Source: Rhodospirillaceae bacterium
Lineage (GTDB): Bacteria > Pseudomonadota > Alphaproteobacteria > MPNO01 > UBA2964
Assembly: GCA_002712335.1 (NCBI GenBank)
Contig: PATI01000016.1
Span: 120,000 to 128,342, forward strand
Direction of reading: 5' to 3'
DNA length: 8,343 nucleotides
The notes beneath the pieces are model-generated. The model had not been told where the DNA came from and did not search any database. It saw only the letters and a program-made list of their open reading frames with translations. Positions within the stretch are counted from its first letter, which is position 1. Each line of letters begins with the position of its first letter. The position numbers and the translations under genes were made by a program. Shown here one piece after another: positions 1-7,315 of this stretch.

Positions 1-702
1 AATATATTGAATCTCCATGGTTTAACAGTTTATGACATTATGATTCCTCGAGCCGATATTGTTGCTGTCGATCTGGGGACCTCTTTGACGGATCTTGTTC
101 GAATTATGAGTGAGGAGGCCCATTCGCGTATACCCGTCTACCGCGAGACACTTGATGATATCGCTGGTATGGTTCACATCAAGGATTTACTCGCATGTTG
201 GAACAGTGAAAGCCAAGTAATTTTAAGTGATATTGTCCGCTCAGTTTTGTTCGTAGCCCCTTCTATGCCGATTCTGGAACTGCTTCTTCAAATGCGTGTA
301 AGCAGATTACATTTAGCGCTTGTAGTCGACGAATTTGGGGGCATTGACGGTATGGTAACTATTGAAGACCTTGTTGAAGAGATTGTAGGGGAAATCGAGG
401 ATGAGCATGATGAAGATTACACACCTCGAATGATAGAACGAGCAGATGGGACATTGGAAGCCGATGCAAGGGTTCCAATAAAAGATTTCGAAGATCGTTT
501 AGGAGAATTTCTCTCTATTGAAGAAAGAGAAGAAGACATTGATACGCTTGGGGGATTGGTTTTCTTTTTGGCAGGACGCGTTCCCTCTCGAGGGGAAATT
601 ATTCCGCATGCTTCAGGGTTTGATTTCGAAGTATTAGATGCAGATCCACGGCGCATCCGCCGGATAAGGATTTGCCAACCTATAACTAATAAAAATAATT
701 GA
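1..702 (+). CDS. corC: CorC/HlyC-type CBS-domain protein, 5'-truncated
   Basis: Partial gene entering from the left edge; the TTG at position 7 is internal, because the preceding codons and the IMIPRADI motif belong to the conserved linker before the first CBS domain. Seen: tandem CBS domains (about codons 10-67 and 76-132, the second containing VVDEFGGIDGMVTIEDLVEEI) and a C-terminal CorC/HlyC domain (about codons 143-225, with DTLGGLVFFLAGRVP and GEII). Family members between ybeY and lnt are about 290 residues and lack the DUF21 membrane domain; whether this one does cannot be seen. They have been linked to Mg/Co efflux or membrane homeostasis in enterobacteria, but the biochemical role in Alphaproteobacteria is unsettled. 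The stop overlaps the lnt start (TTGA), suggesting coupled translation. Family assignment is firm; function is inferred. Confidence 0.9.
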   Translation, partial: NILNLHGLTVYDIMIPRADIVAVDLGTSLTDLVRIMSEEAHSRIPVYRETLDDIAGMVHIKDLLACWNSESQVILSDIVRSVLFVAPSMPILELLLQMRVSRLHLALVVDEFGGIDGMVTIEDLVEEIVGEIEDEHDEDYTPRMIERADGTLEADARVPIKDFEDRLGEFLSIEEREEDIDTLGGLVFFLAGRVPSRGEIIPHASGFDFEVLDADPRRIRRIRICQPITNKNN

Positions 703-2282
703 GTAATTTCTCTTCTGAATTTTCAATGAAACAGAAGAATTGGATTTTTGTTTTATCGTTAAAAGTCGGGAAAGCTAGTAGTTGGTGCAGATGCAGTATA
801 GCAATTTCAGCAGGTATTTTGTCCGCCTGTGCTTTGCCACCACTGCATTTAATACCGATGCTTTTTATCTCTTTTCCGTGTTTGATTTGGTTGGTTGATG
901 GGGCATCCAGTTGTCGGCGGGCTTTTCTGGATGGTTGGTGGTTCGGTTTAGGACATTTTCTGGCAGGATTATATTGGATAACTTTCTCCCTAACCATTGA
1001 TCAAAACTTTTTTTGGTTAATTCCTTTTTCTTTGCTGGGCATTCCGGCAGTAATCGCAATTTATATTGCTTGTGCCACAGCTTTCTTGCGTTTCGCCCGA
1101 AAGGGCTTTGTCAGAATTGCATTGTTCGCGGCTAGTTGGGTATTTTTTGAATGGTTGAGGGGTATTCTTTTTACGGGATTTCCTTGGAATGGTATTGGAT
1201 TGGTGTGGGCCAATTCAGAATCGGCAATCCAAATAGTATCTTATATTGGTTTAATTGGTCTTGGGTTTCTTACAGTTTTTTGGGCTAGTTCACTCGCCGC
1301 TTTGGCTTATGAAAAATCATTCTTTTCATTCGCCAAATTTATACCTTTTGTAATTTGCTTAAGTGTTGTTTTAATTCCAGGGTATGTGCGCTTAGCTATT
1401 ACAGAGAAATCAGGGTTTCATAAAGATATTTATCTGCGGATAGTTCAACCAAATATTCCGCAAAGTATTAAATGGTCCAAATCTCATCGTATGAAACACC
1501 TTTCCAGCTTATTAGAATTATCAAGGCGTCCTTCTGCAGCACCTATAATAATTACAGTTTGGCCTGAGACAGCCTCCCCATTTGTTGTTTCTCTAAGCAA
1601 AGCCTATAGAAAAGTATTGGGCGGTGTAATGTCAGAAAATGGATTTCTTTTAACTGGCTCCATTCGTCTTAGAACCGATGGTATCCAAAACCTTCAAATT
1701 TGGAATAGCCTTCATGCTATTTCGTCTAAAGGGCGAGTCATCATGACCTATGATAAACATCATCTTGTTCCCTTTGGAGAATTTGTACCGTTTAGTGGCT
1801 TTTTGAGAAAACACCTAGGGATAAAAAAAATAACAACTGGTCGCACCGATTTTTCTGCGGGGAACGGGCCAAAAAGTTTTATTTTACCAAAAATTCCTTC
1901 GTTTAGCCCATCAATATGTTATGAGGTTATTTTTTCGAATAAAGTAGCATACCTTAGAGATCGACCAAAATGGTTTCTAAATATTACAAATGACGCGTGG
2001 TTCGGGAATAGTTCTGGTCCTTACCAGCATTTAGCAATGGCCCGAATGCGTGCTGTTGAACAAGGCATTCCGCTTGTAAGGGCAGCAAATACTGGAATTT
2101 CGGCCATTGTGGATCCGTTTGGTCACATAATGAAATTCATTCCTTTAGAAAAAAAAGGAGTTATAGATTTTTATTTACCGAAACCAATTGAGGGTGGCAC
2201 TGTTTATAGCAGGATTGGCGATTGGCCTATCCTTGTATTCATATTTATTATGGGAGTTTATTTGGTTCTAAGGTTTAGATAA
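699..2282 (+). CDS. lnt: Apolipoprotein N-acyltransferase Lnt
   Basis: Inner-membrane enzyme that N-acylates the terminal cysteine of lipoproteins, the last step of lipoprotein maturation. It has 527 codons, near the usual 500-540. The N-terminal half is strongly hydrophobic (segments near residues 33-66, 83-130, 138-155, 176-202 and 212-232), followed by a periplasmic nitrilase-fold domain and a final helix near 508-524. The catalytic triad is visible: Glu290 in VWPETASP, Lys353 in YDKHHLVPFGE and Cys407 in SICYEV. Glu361, Tyr408, Glu409 and Trp259 match other residues important in E. coli Lnt. The start is uncertain: TTG 699 overlaps the corC stop, while ATG 726 (518 residues) is an in-frame alternative, and neither has a clear Shine-Dalgarno. 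The TTGA overlap favours TTG 699. Probably cotranscribed with corC. Confidence 0.96.
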   Translation: MSNFSSEFSMKQKNWIFVLSLKVGKASSWCRCSIAISAGILSACALPPLHLIPMLFISFPCLIWLVDGASSCRRAFLDGWWFGLGHFLAGLYWITFSLTIDQNFFWLIPFSLLGIPAVIAIYIACATAFLRFARKGFVRIALFAASWVFFEWLRGILFTGFPWNGIGLVWANSESAIQIVSYIGLIGLGFLTVFWASSLAALAYEKSFFSFAKFIPFVICLSVVLIPGYVRLAITEKSGFHKDIYLRIVQPNIPQSIKWSKSHRMKHLSSLLELSRRPSAAPIIITVWPETASPFVVSLSKAYRKVLGGVMSENGFLLTGSIRLRTDGIQNLQIWNSLHAISSKGRVIMTYDKHHLVPFGEFVPFSGFLRKHLGIKKITTGRTDFSAGNGPKSFILPKIPSFSPSICYEVIFSNKVAYLRDRPKWFLNITNDAWFGNSSGPYQHLAMARMRAVEQGIPLVRAANTGISAIVDPFGHIMKFIPLEKKGVIDFYLPKPIEGGTVYSRIGDWPILVFIFIMGVYLVLRFR

Positions 2283-2294
2283 CAAATCACGAAT

Positions 2295-2330
2295 AAATTA
2301 TATCGGTTAATTTGATATAATTTGCTTTTT
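2295..2330 (+). terminator. AT-rich hairpin after lnt: weak terminator or operator-like palindrome
   Basis: A perfect 10-bp inverted repeat, AAATTATATC (2295-2304) and GATATAATTT (2314-2323), closes a 9-nt loop and is followed by GC and five T (2326-2330). It begins 12 bp after the lnt stop, where a terminator for the corC-lnt transcript would be expected. The stem has only one G-C pair, so it would be a weak intrinsic terminator. The right arm contains a perfect TATAAT (2316-2321), so the palindrome could instead be a promoter/operator for metK; no convincing -35 element lies at the right distance upstream. The repeat is seen directly; its function is inferred. Confidence 0.35.
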
Positions 2331-2521
2331 GTAATTGTTCGCAGGGACACTAATTTTTAATTTCTACCTCTTGACTGGAAAGGTATTTTGCCACAAAAAC
2401 CCTCACTTAACTTGATTTAATTTGGTCTGCCTTTTGCGCCAACATTGATTCATATTTGTTGTGTTGTCCTAAAGCAGATATTTTATTGATCGCATTCAAG
2501 CGCTGACAGGAGGGTATTAAC
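2331..2521 (+). promoter_or_regulatory. metK 5' leader, possibly structured, with strong ribosome binding site
   Basis: Non-coding leader with no credible small gene. AGGAGG (2508-2513) lies 8 nt before the TTG start and fixes the metK start. A possible hairpin pairs TCTGC-TTT (2426-2434, one bulged C) with AAAGCAGA (2471-2478), enclosing CAACA/TGTTG (2440-2444 / 2462-2466). Separately, ACCCTC (2399-2404) is complementary to GAGGGT (2510-2515), overlapping the Shine-Dalgarno, which could allow ribosome-site sequestration. TTGACT (2371-2376) is a fair -35 candidate without a good -10. metK in other bacteria is often SAM-controlled, but no known SAM riboswitch consensus could be matched by eye. 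Short complementarities like these can arise by chance. Confidence 0.35.
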
Positions 2522-3691
2522 TTGCCTAAAGGCCCCTATCTCTTTACGAGCGAATCTGTCTCAGAAGGACATCCCGATAAAGTTTCTGATCGGATTTCAG
2601 ATACTGTATTAGATACTTATTTAGCTGCTGACCCATTTTCTCGGGTTGCCTGTGAGACCCTTTGCACAACCAATCGAATAGTCTTGGGTGGCGAAGTGCG
2701 CGGTCCAAGCTCGATAACAAGCGAAGTTTTGGAAAATGTTATACGCAAAGCGGTTAGAGAAATTGGTTACGAACAAGAAGGTTTTCACTGGAAAAAGGCA
2801 TTAGTAGAAATTCACTTACATCAGCAATCATCTGATATCGCCCAAGGAGTAGATTCTGGAGGTAATAAAGATGAAGGTGCTGGAGACCAAGGTATTATGT
2901 TTGGTTATGCATGTTCAGAGACCGAAGCATTGATGCCGGCACCCATCCAATTTTCACATGCCATATTGAAGTCGTTGGCTGATGCTAGACATGCCGGTGA
3001 TGCAACTGGGCTTGGTCCGGATTCAAAAAGCCAAGTTACGCTTCAATACGAAAACGGCAAACCTGTAAGAACAACATCGGTAGTAGTTTCCACTCAACAT
3101 GCTGTTGATCTGTCCACTGACAACGTGCGCGAAATTGTTCGTCCGCATGTTGTGCAAGCATTACCCGAAGGATGGATGTGCGACGATGATGAGTTTTATG
3201 TTAATCCAACGGGGCGTTTTGTGGTAGGCGGCCCCGATGGAGATTGTGGGCTGACGGGGCGAAAAATTATCGTGGATACTTACGGCGGCGCTGCCCCCCA
3301 CGGTGGCGGAGCTTTTTCTGGTAAAGATCCTTCAAAAGTTGATCGCTCTGCGTCATATGCAGCGCGTTATGTGGCCAAAAATGTTGTTGCAGCTGGCCTT
3401 GCAGAACGCTGCGTAATTCAACTTTCTTATGCTATAGGGATAGCAAAGCCACTATCAGTTTACGTTGACACATACAACACTAATACAGTTGATGAAGAAA
3501 AATTGTCGGCGGTCATTCAGGAACTCGTAGATCTTTCACCTCGAGGTATTAGAGAACATTTGAAATTAAGCCAACCAATTTATGCCCGGACATCGGCGTA
3601 TGGACATTTTGGTCGCACGCCAGATAAGGAGGGCGGTTTTTCTTGGGAAAAAACCAATTTGGTTGAGGAATTAAGGGGTGCTTTCGGCTGA
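2522..3691 (+). CDS. metK: S-adenosylmethionine synthetase MetK
   Basis: Cytosolic enzyme making S-adenosylmethionine from ATP and methionine; it supplies the methyl donor used by the neighbouring TrmB. It is complete at 389 residues, the usual size. Seen: the N-terminal signature [10 protein letters not shown] (11-20) with catalytic His17, the ATP-site hexapeptide GAGDQG (119-124), and the phosphate-binding loop GGGAFSGKD (261-269) followed by PSKVDRS. The C-terminal part contains [11 protein letters not shown]. The start is TTG, supported by a perfect AGGAGG 8 nt upstream and by alignment of the N-terminus to the family. It follows a 239-bp gap after lnt, so it probably has its own promoter, and lies within about 30 bp of trmB. 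No key residue is missing. Confidence 0.98.
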   Translation: MPKGPYLFTSESVSEGHPDKVSDRISDTVLDTYLAADPFSRVACETLCTTNRIVLGGEVRGPSSITSEVLENVIRKAVREIGYEQEGFHWKKALVEIHLHQQSSDIAQGVDSGGNKDEGAGDQGIMFGYACSETEALMPAPIQFSHAILKSLADARHAGDATGLGPDSKSQVTLQYENGKPVRTTSVVVSTQHAVDLSTDNVREIVRPHVVQALPEGWMCDDDEFYVNPTGRFVVGGPDGDCGLTGRKIIVDTYGGAAPHGGGAFSGKDPSKVDRSASYAARYVAKNVVAAGLAERCVIQLSYAIGIAKPLSVYVDTYNTNTVDEEKLSAVIQELVDLSPRGIREHLKLSQPIYARTSAYGHFGRTPDKEGGFSWEKTNLVEELRGAFG

Positions 3692-3720
3692 TTGAAAAAA
3701 AAGCTCTTTATGGGCGGCGA

Positions 3721-4374
3721 ATGGGTCGTCCCTTGCGGAAAGGCCAAAAGGCACTAATCAATGATTTCTTGCCACCTTTAGAAATATTTTTGCCGAATCA
3801 GGAGCCACTACTTTCCCCCATTGAAATTTTTTCCGCGCCCGTCCAAGAGGTCTGGTTAGAAATTGGTTTTGGCGCGGGCGAACATCTTGTTAAACAGGCG
3901 TTGAAATACCCCTCAGTAGGCATAATTGGTTGTGAGCCATACATTAATGGTGTGGCCCGATTATTGAAGAGCGTGGCTGAAAAAGAAATAAGTAATATCA
4001 GAATTTTTCGTAGCGATGCACGTTTGCTTCTCCAATCTCTTGCTAAAGAAAGCATCTCTCGGGTTTTTATCCTTTTTCCAGATCCTTGGCCCAAAACAAG
4101 GCACCATAAGAGGCGTATTATTGGCCCAAATACAATTCCGTTTTTGTATAAAGTCATGTCAACTGAATCTGAATTACGAATAGCAACGGATGTGACAAGC
4201 TATAAGGAATGGATTTTAGAGCACATATTGTATTCGGATGCATTTGATTGGTGTGTCAAAAGGCCTAATGATTGGAGGGTTAGGCCCCCGGATTGGCCTG
4301 AGACTCGCTACGAGAAAAAGGCAAAAAAGGCGGGAAGACTATGCAGTTACTTTTTGTTCAAACGTCGGGATTAG
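3721..4374 (+). CDS. trmB: tRNA (guanine-N7)-methyltransferase TrmB; true start probably upstream
   Basis: SAM-dependent enzyme making m7G46 in the tRNA variable loop. From ATG 3721 it has 217 residues: SAM-binding motif I WLEIGFGAGEHL (45-56), acidic motif CEPY (71-74), RSDA (97-100), catalytic/tRNA-contact signature FPDPWPKTRHHKRR (119-132), ATDVTSY (155-161) and C-terminal TRYEKKAKKAGR (195-206). The frame is open upstream from 3667 and encodes KKALYGRR directly before Met1, matching the YGRR-x-G-x-x-LR start of alphaproteobacterial TrmB. The gene therefore probably begins near 3688-3692, next to the metK stop (3689-3691), using CTG/ATT or a TTG reached through a slip or indel at the A8 run 3695-3702. 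The coordinates given are the conservative ATG version. Likely cotranscribed with metK. Function is firm; the start is not. Confidence 0.93.
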   Translation: MGRPLRKGQKALINDFLPPLEIFLPNQEPLLSPIEIFSAPVQEVWLEIGFGAGEHLVKQALKYPSVGIIGCEPYINGVARLLKSVAEKEISNIRIFRSDARLLLQSLAKESISRVFILFPDPWPKTRHHKRRIIGPNTIPFLYKVMSTESELRIATDVTSYKEWILEHILYSDAFDWCVKRPNDWRVRPPDWPETRYEKKAKKAGRLCSYFLFKRRD

Positions 4375-4392
4375 ATACAAACAGCAAAGGGC

Positions 4393-4422
4393 TTGCAGAG
4401 ATTGTCTAATTCGCGATATAAA
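4393..4422 (+). promoter_or_regulatory. Candidate promoter for the rimP-nusA-ylxR-infB operon
   Basis: TTGCAG (4393-4398) and TATAAA (4417-4422) are separated by 18 bp. The -10 is good; the -35 keeps only TTG. Transcription starting near 4430 would give a leader of about 90 nt that includes the terminator hairpin at 4471-4495. The placement is sensible because only 27 bp separate that terminator from rimP, too little for a full promoter downstream. The sequence is AT-rich, so chance matches are easy; this is tentative. Confidence 0.25.
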
Positions 4423-4470
4423 ATTCTTAAAGTTAATTCCTAAGGTTTCTTAATTGAGATAATTTTTGGG

Positions 4471-4495
4471 AGTGGGCCAATGGCCCACTTTTTTT
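4471..4495 (+). terminator. Intrinsic terminator hairpin, probable attenuator before rimP
   Basis: A perfect 8-bp stem, AGTGGGCC (4471-4478) with GGCCCACT (4482-4489), has an AAT loop and runs into seven consecutive T (4489-4495). With six G-C pairs this is a textbook Rho-independent terminator. It lies about 96 bp after trmB and 27 bp before the rimP GTG. It may end the metK-trmB transcript, but any transcript that reaches rimP must also pass it, which suggests conditional termination. NusA, encoded just downstream, is itself a termination factor and autoregulates its operon in E. coli, so feedback is plausible but unproven. Confidence 0.8.
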
Positions 4496-4522
4496 ATTTT
4501 CCTTTGTTCCCGGGTTAATTGA

Positions 4523-5062
4523 GTGAAAAAACTAATAGGTAAACCAATTAGTATTGATTATACAAATAAAATTGAGAAAATAGTTTATGCCCCGATCCTA
4601 AATATAGGTTACGATGTCGTGCGCATCCAATTTGTGGATAAATCACCAGAAACCTTGCAAATCATGATTGAAAGGCAAGATGGTAGGCAAATATCGGTTG
4701 ATGATTGTGGCGTTGTGAGCAGGATGGTTTCAACCTTGCTAGATGTTAATGCCCCGTTTTTAGACGACTTTACACTTGAGGTAAGTTCGCCAGGAGTTGA
4801 TCGACCTCTTATTAAGGTTGCTGACTTTATTCGATTTGAGGGATTTGTGGCAAAGATTGAAACTTTAAGAAAAGTGTCAGGGAAGAAAAATTTCTTGGGT
4901 AAAATTTGTAAAATTGTTGATGATAAGATCGAATTTGAATGTAACGGGAGGCTGGTAACACTGGCCTTTGAACAAATTAAAAGTGCATCGCTCGTTATTA
5001 CAGATGAATTAATTGAGCATTCTCGTCAGCAAACAGGCTTGGGTAGCCGGATGGAGCACTAA
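4523..5062 (+). CDS. rimP: Ribosome maturation factor RimP
   Basis: Needed for assembly of the 30S ribosomal subunit; acts in the cytoplasm. It has 179 residues, within the usual 150-200. Seen: an N-terminal alpha/beta domain with the family pattern of a helix ending in GYDVVRIQF (about 29-37), then ISVDDCGVVSR (57-67), and the strongly conserved EVSSPGVDRPL (86-96) followed by F-x-RF. The C-terminal part (about 100-170) fits the small SH3-like domain. The start is GTG, the first possible start after an in-frame TGA at 4520; there is no clear Shine-Dalgarno, and the next Met is at residue 48, inside the domain. It is the first gene of the operon with nusA, whose ATG follows 1 bp after the rimP stop. 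Confidence 0.95.
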   Translation: MKKLIGKPISIDYTNKIEKIVYAPILNIGYDVVRIQFVDKSPETLQIMIERQDGRQISVDDCGVVSRMVSTLLDVNAPFLDDFTLEVSSPGVDRPLIKVADFIRFEGFVAKIETLRKVSGKKNFLGKICKIVDDKIEFECNGRLVTLAFEQIKSASLVITDELIEHSRQQTGLGSRMEH

Positions 5063-5063
5063 T

Positions 5064-6650
5064 ATGAATTTAGAAGATGATACATTCATTGGCGCGGGAT
5101 ATGACAGAGGTGAGCTGCTGCAGGTTGCAGAGGCTGTGGCGCGCGATAAGGGGATCGAGTCTGAGGTCGTAGTTGGGGCGATGGAACAGGCAATTCAAAA
5201 GGCTGCTAGATCACGTTACGGACAAGAAAATGATGTTCGCGCGGAAATTGATCGGAAAACTGGAGAAATTCAACTAGCTCGCTTTATGGAAGTGGCTGAC
5301 CCTGTCGAGAATGAGTCGATAGAAATTTCTATTGATGAAGCCAAACGCTTAAACCCGGACGCCCAAGTTGGCGATTTTTTATCAGAGTCTTTGCCCCCAA
5401 TAGATTTCGGTCGAATTGCGGCGCAGACTGCTAAGCAGGTTATCGTGCAAAAAGTTCGCGAAGCTGAGCGTTCGCGCCAATACAATGAGTATAAGGATCG
5501 CGTAGGTGAAATTGTAAATGGTATCATTAAACGGGCGGAGTTTGGTAACGTGACGGTTGATCTAGGTCGCGCAGAAGCAGTGCTTAGACGAGATGAGATT
5601 ATACCCCGCGAAACTTTTCGTGCTGGCGATCGTGTGCGTGCATATATTTATGATGTGCGCGAGGAAATGCGCGGGCCACAAATCTTTTTGTCCCGTACCC
5701 ATCCGCAATTTATGGCGGGTCTCTTTAAACAGGAGGTGCCAGAAATTTATGATGGTATTATAGAAATAAATTCTGTCGCGCGCGATCCGGGGAGCCGTGC
5801 TAAAATCTCTGTAATATCCAATGATTCTAGTATTGATCCGGTAGGTGCGTGCGTGGGGATGCGCGGTAGCAGGGTTCAGGCAGTGGTGGGTGAACTCCAA
5901 GGTGAGAAAATTGATATCATTCAGTTTTCAACTGATCATGCCACCTTTATTGTTAACGGCTTGGCGCCAGCAGAAGTAGAAAAGGTAGTTCTAGATGAAG
6001 AGGCAAACCGAATAGAAGTTGTTGTTCCCGACGATCAATTAAGTTTGGCAATTGGCCGCCGGGGGCAAAATGTACGGTTGGCTTCACAACTGACAGGTTG
6101 GGACATTGTAATATTAACAGAGGAAGAAGAATCTGAGAGGCGTCAAGAAGAATTCCGGGCCCGCTCTAAAATGTTTATCGATTATCTCGAAGTTGATGAG
6201 GTGTTGGCTCACCTACTTGTAACGGAGGGATTTACATCTGTAGAGGAAGTAGCATTTGTGCCCGTTGAAGATCTACTCGCAATAGAGGGTTTTGATGAGG
6301 AACTATCCGAAGAGCTGCGTAATAGGGCGCATATATATCTGGCCGAGAAAGAGGAACAATATGCAAAAAACATTACCGAACTAGGAATTGAGCAGGATCT
6401 TATAAATATTGAAGGGCTCACAAGTGCAATGATCGTTTCCCTTGGTGAAGCCGGCATTAAAACGCGAGATGATCTAGCTGATCTTGCCAGTGACGAACTA
6501 TGTTCTAGAGAGGATGGGTTGCTTCGCGAATATCAATTATCCGAGGATGATGCCAATCGAATTATTATGGAGGCCCGAGCACACTGGTTTGATGATGAGG
6601 CATCAGAGGGGGAAAAAAAAGAATCTGACCCTTCTGAGGCAGTTCCTTAG
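5064..6650 (+). CDS. nusA: Transcription termination/antitermination factor NusA
   Basis: Binds RNA polymerase and nascent RNA and modulates pausing, termination and antitermination. The start is ATG 5064, with GGAG at 5053-5056 (7-nt spacing) and 1 bp after the rimP stop; the frame extends further upstream inside rimP but without family similarity. It has 528 residues: N-terminal polymerase-binding domain (about 1-135, including EAIQKAARSRYG-like sequence at 42-53), S1 (about 144-210), KH1 with GACVGMRGSRV (261-271), KH2 with AIGRRGQNVRLA (329-340), and two C-terminal helix-hairpin-helix acidic repeats (about 377-425 and 438-508), as in other Proteobacteria. The acidic tail EGEKKESD ends the protein. 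The middle is close to the alphaproteobacterial consensus. Nothing is missing. Confidence 0.98.
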   Translation: MNLEDDTFIGAGYDRGELLQVAEAVARDKGIESEVVVGAMEQAIQKAARSRYGQENDVRAEIDRKTGEIQLARFMEVADPVENESIEISIDEAKRLNPDAQVGDFLSESLPPIDFGRIAAQTAKQVIVQKVREAERSRQYNEYKDRVGEIVNGIIKRAEFGNVTVDLGRAEAVLRRDEIIPRETFRAGDRVRAYIYDVREEMRGPQIFLSRTHPQFMAGLFKQEVPEIYDGIIEINSVARDPGSRAKISVISNDSSIDPVGACVGMRGSRVQAVVGELQGEKIDIIQFSTDHATFIVNGLAPAEVEKVVLDEEANRIEVVVPDDQLSLAIGRRGQNVRLASQLTGWDIVILTEEEESERRQEEFRARSKMFIDYLEVDEVLAHLLVTEGFTSVEEVAFVPVEDLLAIEGFDEELSEELRNRAHIYLAEKEEQYAKNITELGIEQDLINIEGLTSAMIVSLGEAGIKTRDDLADLASDELCSREDGLLREYQLSEDDANRIIMEARAHWFDDEASEGEKKESDPSEAVP

Positions 6651-6676
6651 GTTATCCAGATGAAGGTTTACGACTC

Positions 6677-7303
6677 ATGTGTAATAGGCATAGAGATAAC
6701 AACCCCAGAAGTGCTTTATATGAGAACAGACGCTCTCGTGAGAGGCGCTGCTTTGTAAGTCGAAAATGCCACCCTACTTGTGACCTTGTTCGATTCGTAA
6801 TAGGGCCAGACAAAAGTATTGTACCCGATCTCGCTGAGCGATTGCCTGGCAGAGGGTTTTGGTTGTTGGCATCTCGTGAAGTGGTAAATACAGCCTGCTC
6901 TAAAAAACTTTTTTCTAAAGCAACGGGTTGTGCTGTGACGGTAATGGATAACTTGGCAGATAATATTGAGTCGCAATTATCTCAACGTTGTCTTGATTGG
7001 TTAGGAATGGCCCGTCGTTCCGGCGACGCGGTTGCAGGTTATGAGAAAGTTAAGTCTTTTATAAGAGGGAATGTAGATCCTATTATTTTGTGTGCAAGTG
7101 ATGTGGCCGACGGGAGCCAAAGTAAATTAATAGCGAAAACACGGGAAGCTTCTGTTATAAATATATTTTCAAGTTCTGAGTTAGGGAAAATATTTGGACG
7201 GCAAAAGACGATGTTTGCGGCTGTAAGGCAGAGGAGCTTGGCATCACGTATGATGATAGAAACACGCCGGTTAGAAGGTTTCCGGAATGCGGGGACAGCA
7301 TAA
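6677..7303 (+). CDS. ylxR: YlxR (DUF448) RNA-binding protein with C-terminal L7Ae-like domain
   Basis: A 208-residue two-domain protein between nusA and infB. The N-terminal YlxR domain (about 21-95) shows RERRCF (21-26), LVRFVIGPD (37-45) and PGRGFWL (57-63), the family's conserved positively charged RNA-binding surface. The C-terminal part (about 100-185) resembles an L7Ae/L30e-type RNA-binding fold: LGMARRSGDAVAGYEKV (109-125), CASDVADGS (139-147) and LGKIFGRQKTMFAAV (169-183). Bacteria such as Bacillus carry these as two adjacent genes (ylxR, ylxQ); the fusion is normal in Alphaproteobacteria. YlxR has been linked to RNase P or gene regulation elsewhere; the role here is unknown. The ATG at 6677 has a weak AAGG (6663-6666). 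The gene lies 26 bp after nusA and 12 bp before infB. Confidence 0.93.
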   Translation: MCNRHRDNNPRSALYENRRSRERRCFVSRKCHPTCDLVRFVIGPDKSIVPDLAERLPGRGFWLLASREVVNTACSKKLFSKATGCAVTVMDNLADNIESQLSQRCLDWLGMARRSGDAVAGYEKVKSFIRGNVDPIILCASDVADGSQSKLIAKTREASVINIFSSSELGKIFGRQKTMFAAVRQRSLASRMMIETRRLEGFRNAGTA

Positions 7304-7315
7304 GGGTTTAAAAAA

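Noticed and set aside
2405..2445. TGATTTAA (2413-2420) resembling the SAM-II riboswitch loop
   Set aside because: No flanking P1 stem, and no downstream pseudoknot segment with the expected GCTAAA-like element could be found.
3798..4157. Minus-strand open frame of 119 codons
   Set aside because: It lies wholly inside trmB, whose frame carries all the conserved methyltransferase motifs.
4238..4453. 71-codon plus-strand frame overlapping the end of trmB
   Set aside because: It is a frame-shifted shadow of trmB running into the non-coding gap, with no ribosome site.
5013..5063. Upstream extension of nusA to an earlier start inside rimP
   Set aside because: The extra 17 residues have no family similarity, while ATG 5064 has GGAG at correct spacing just after the rimP stop.
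5562..5900. Minus-strand open frame of 112 codons
   Set aside because: Antisense to the S1/KH1 region of nusA, with no protein-like features and no ribosome site.
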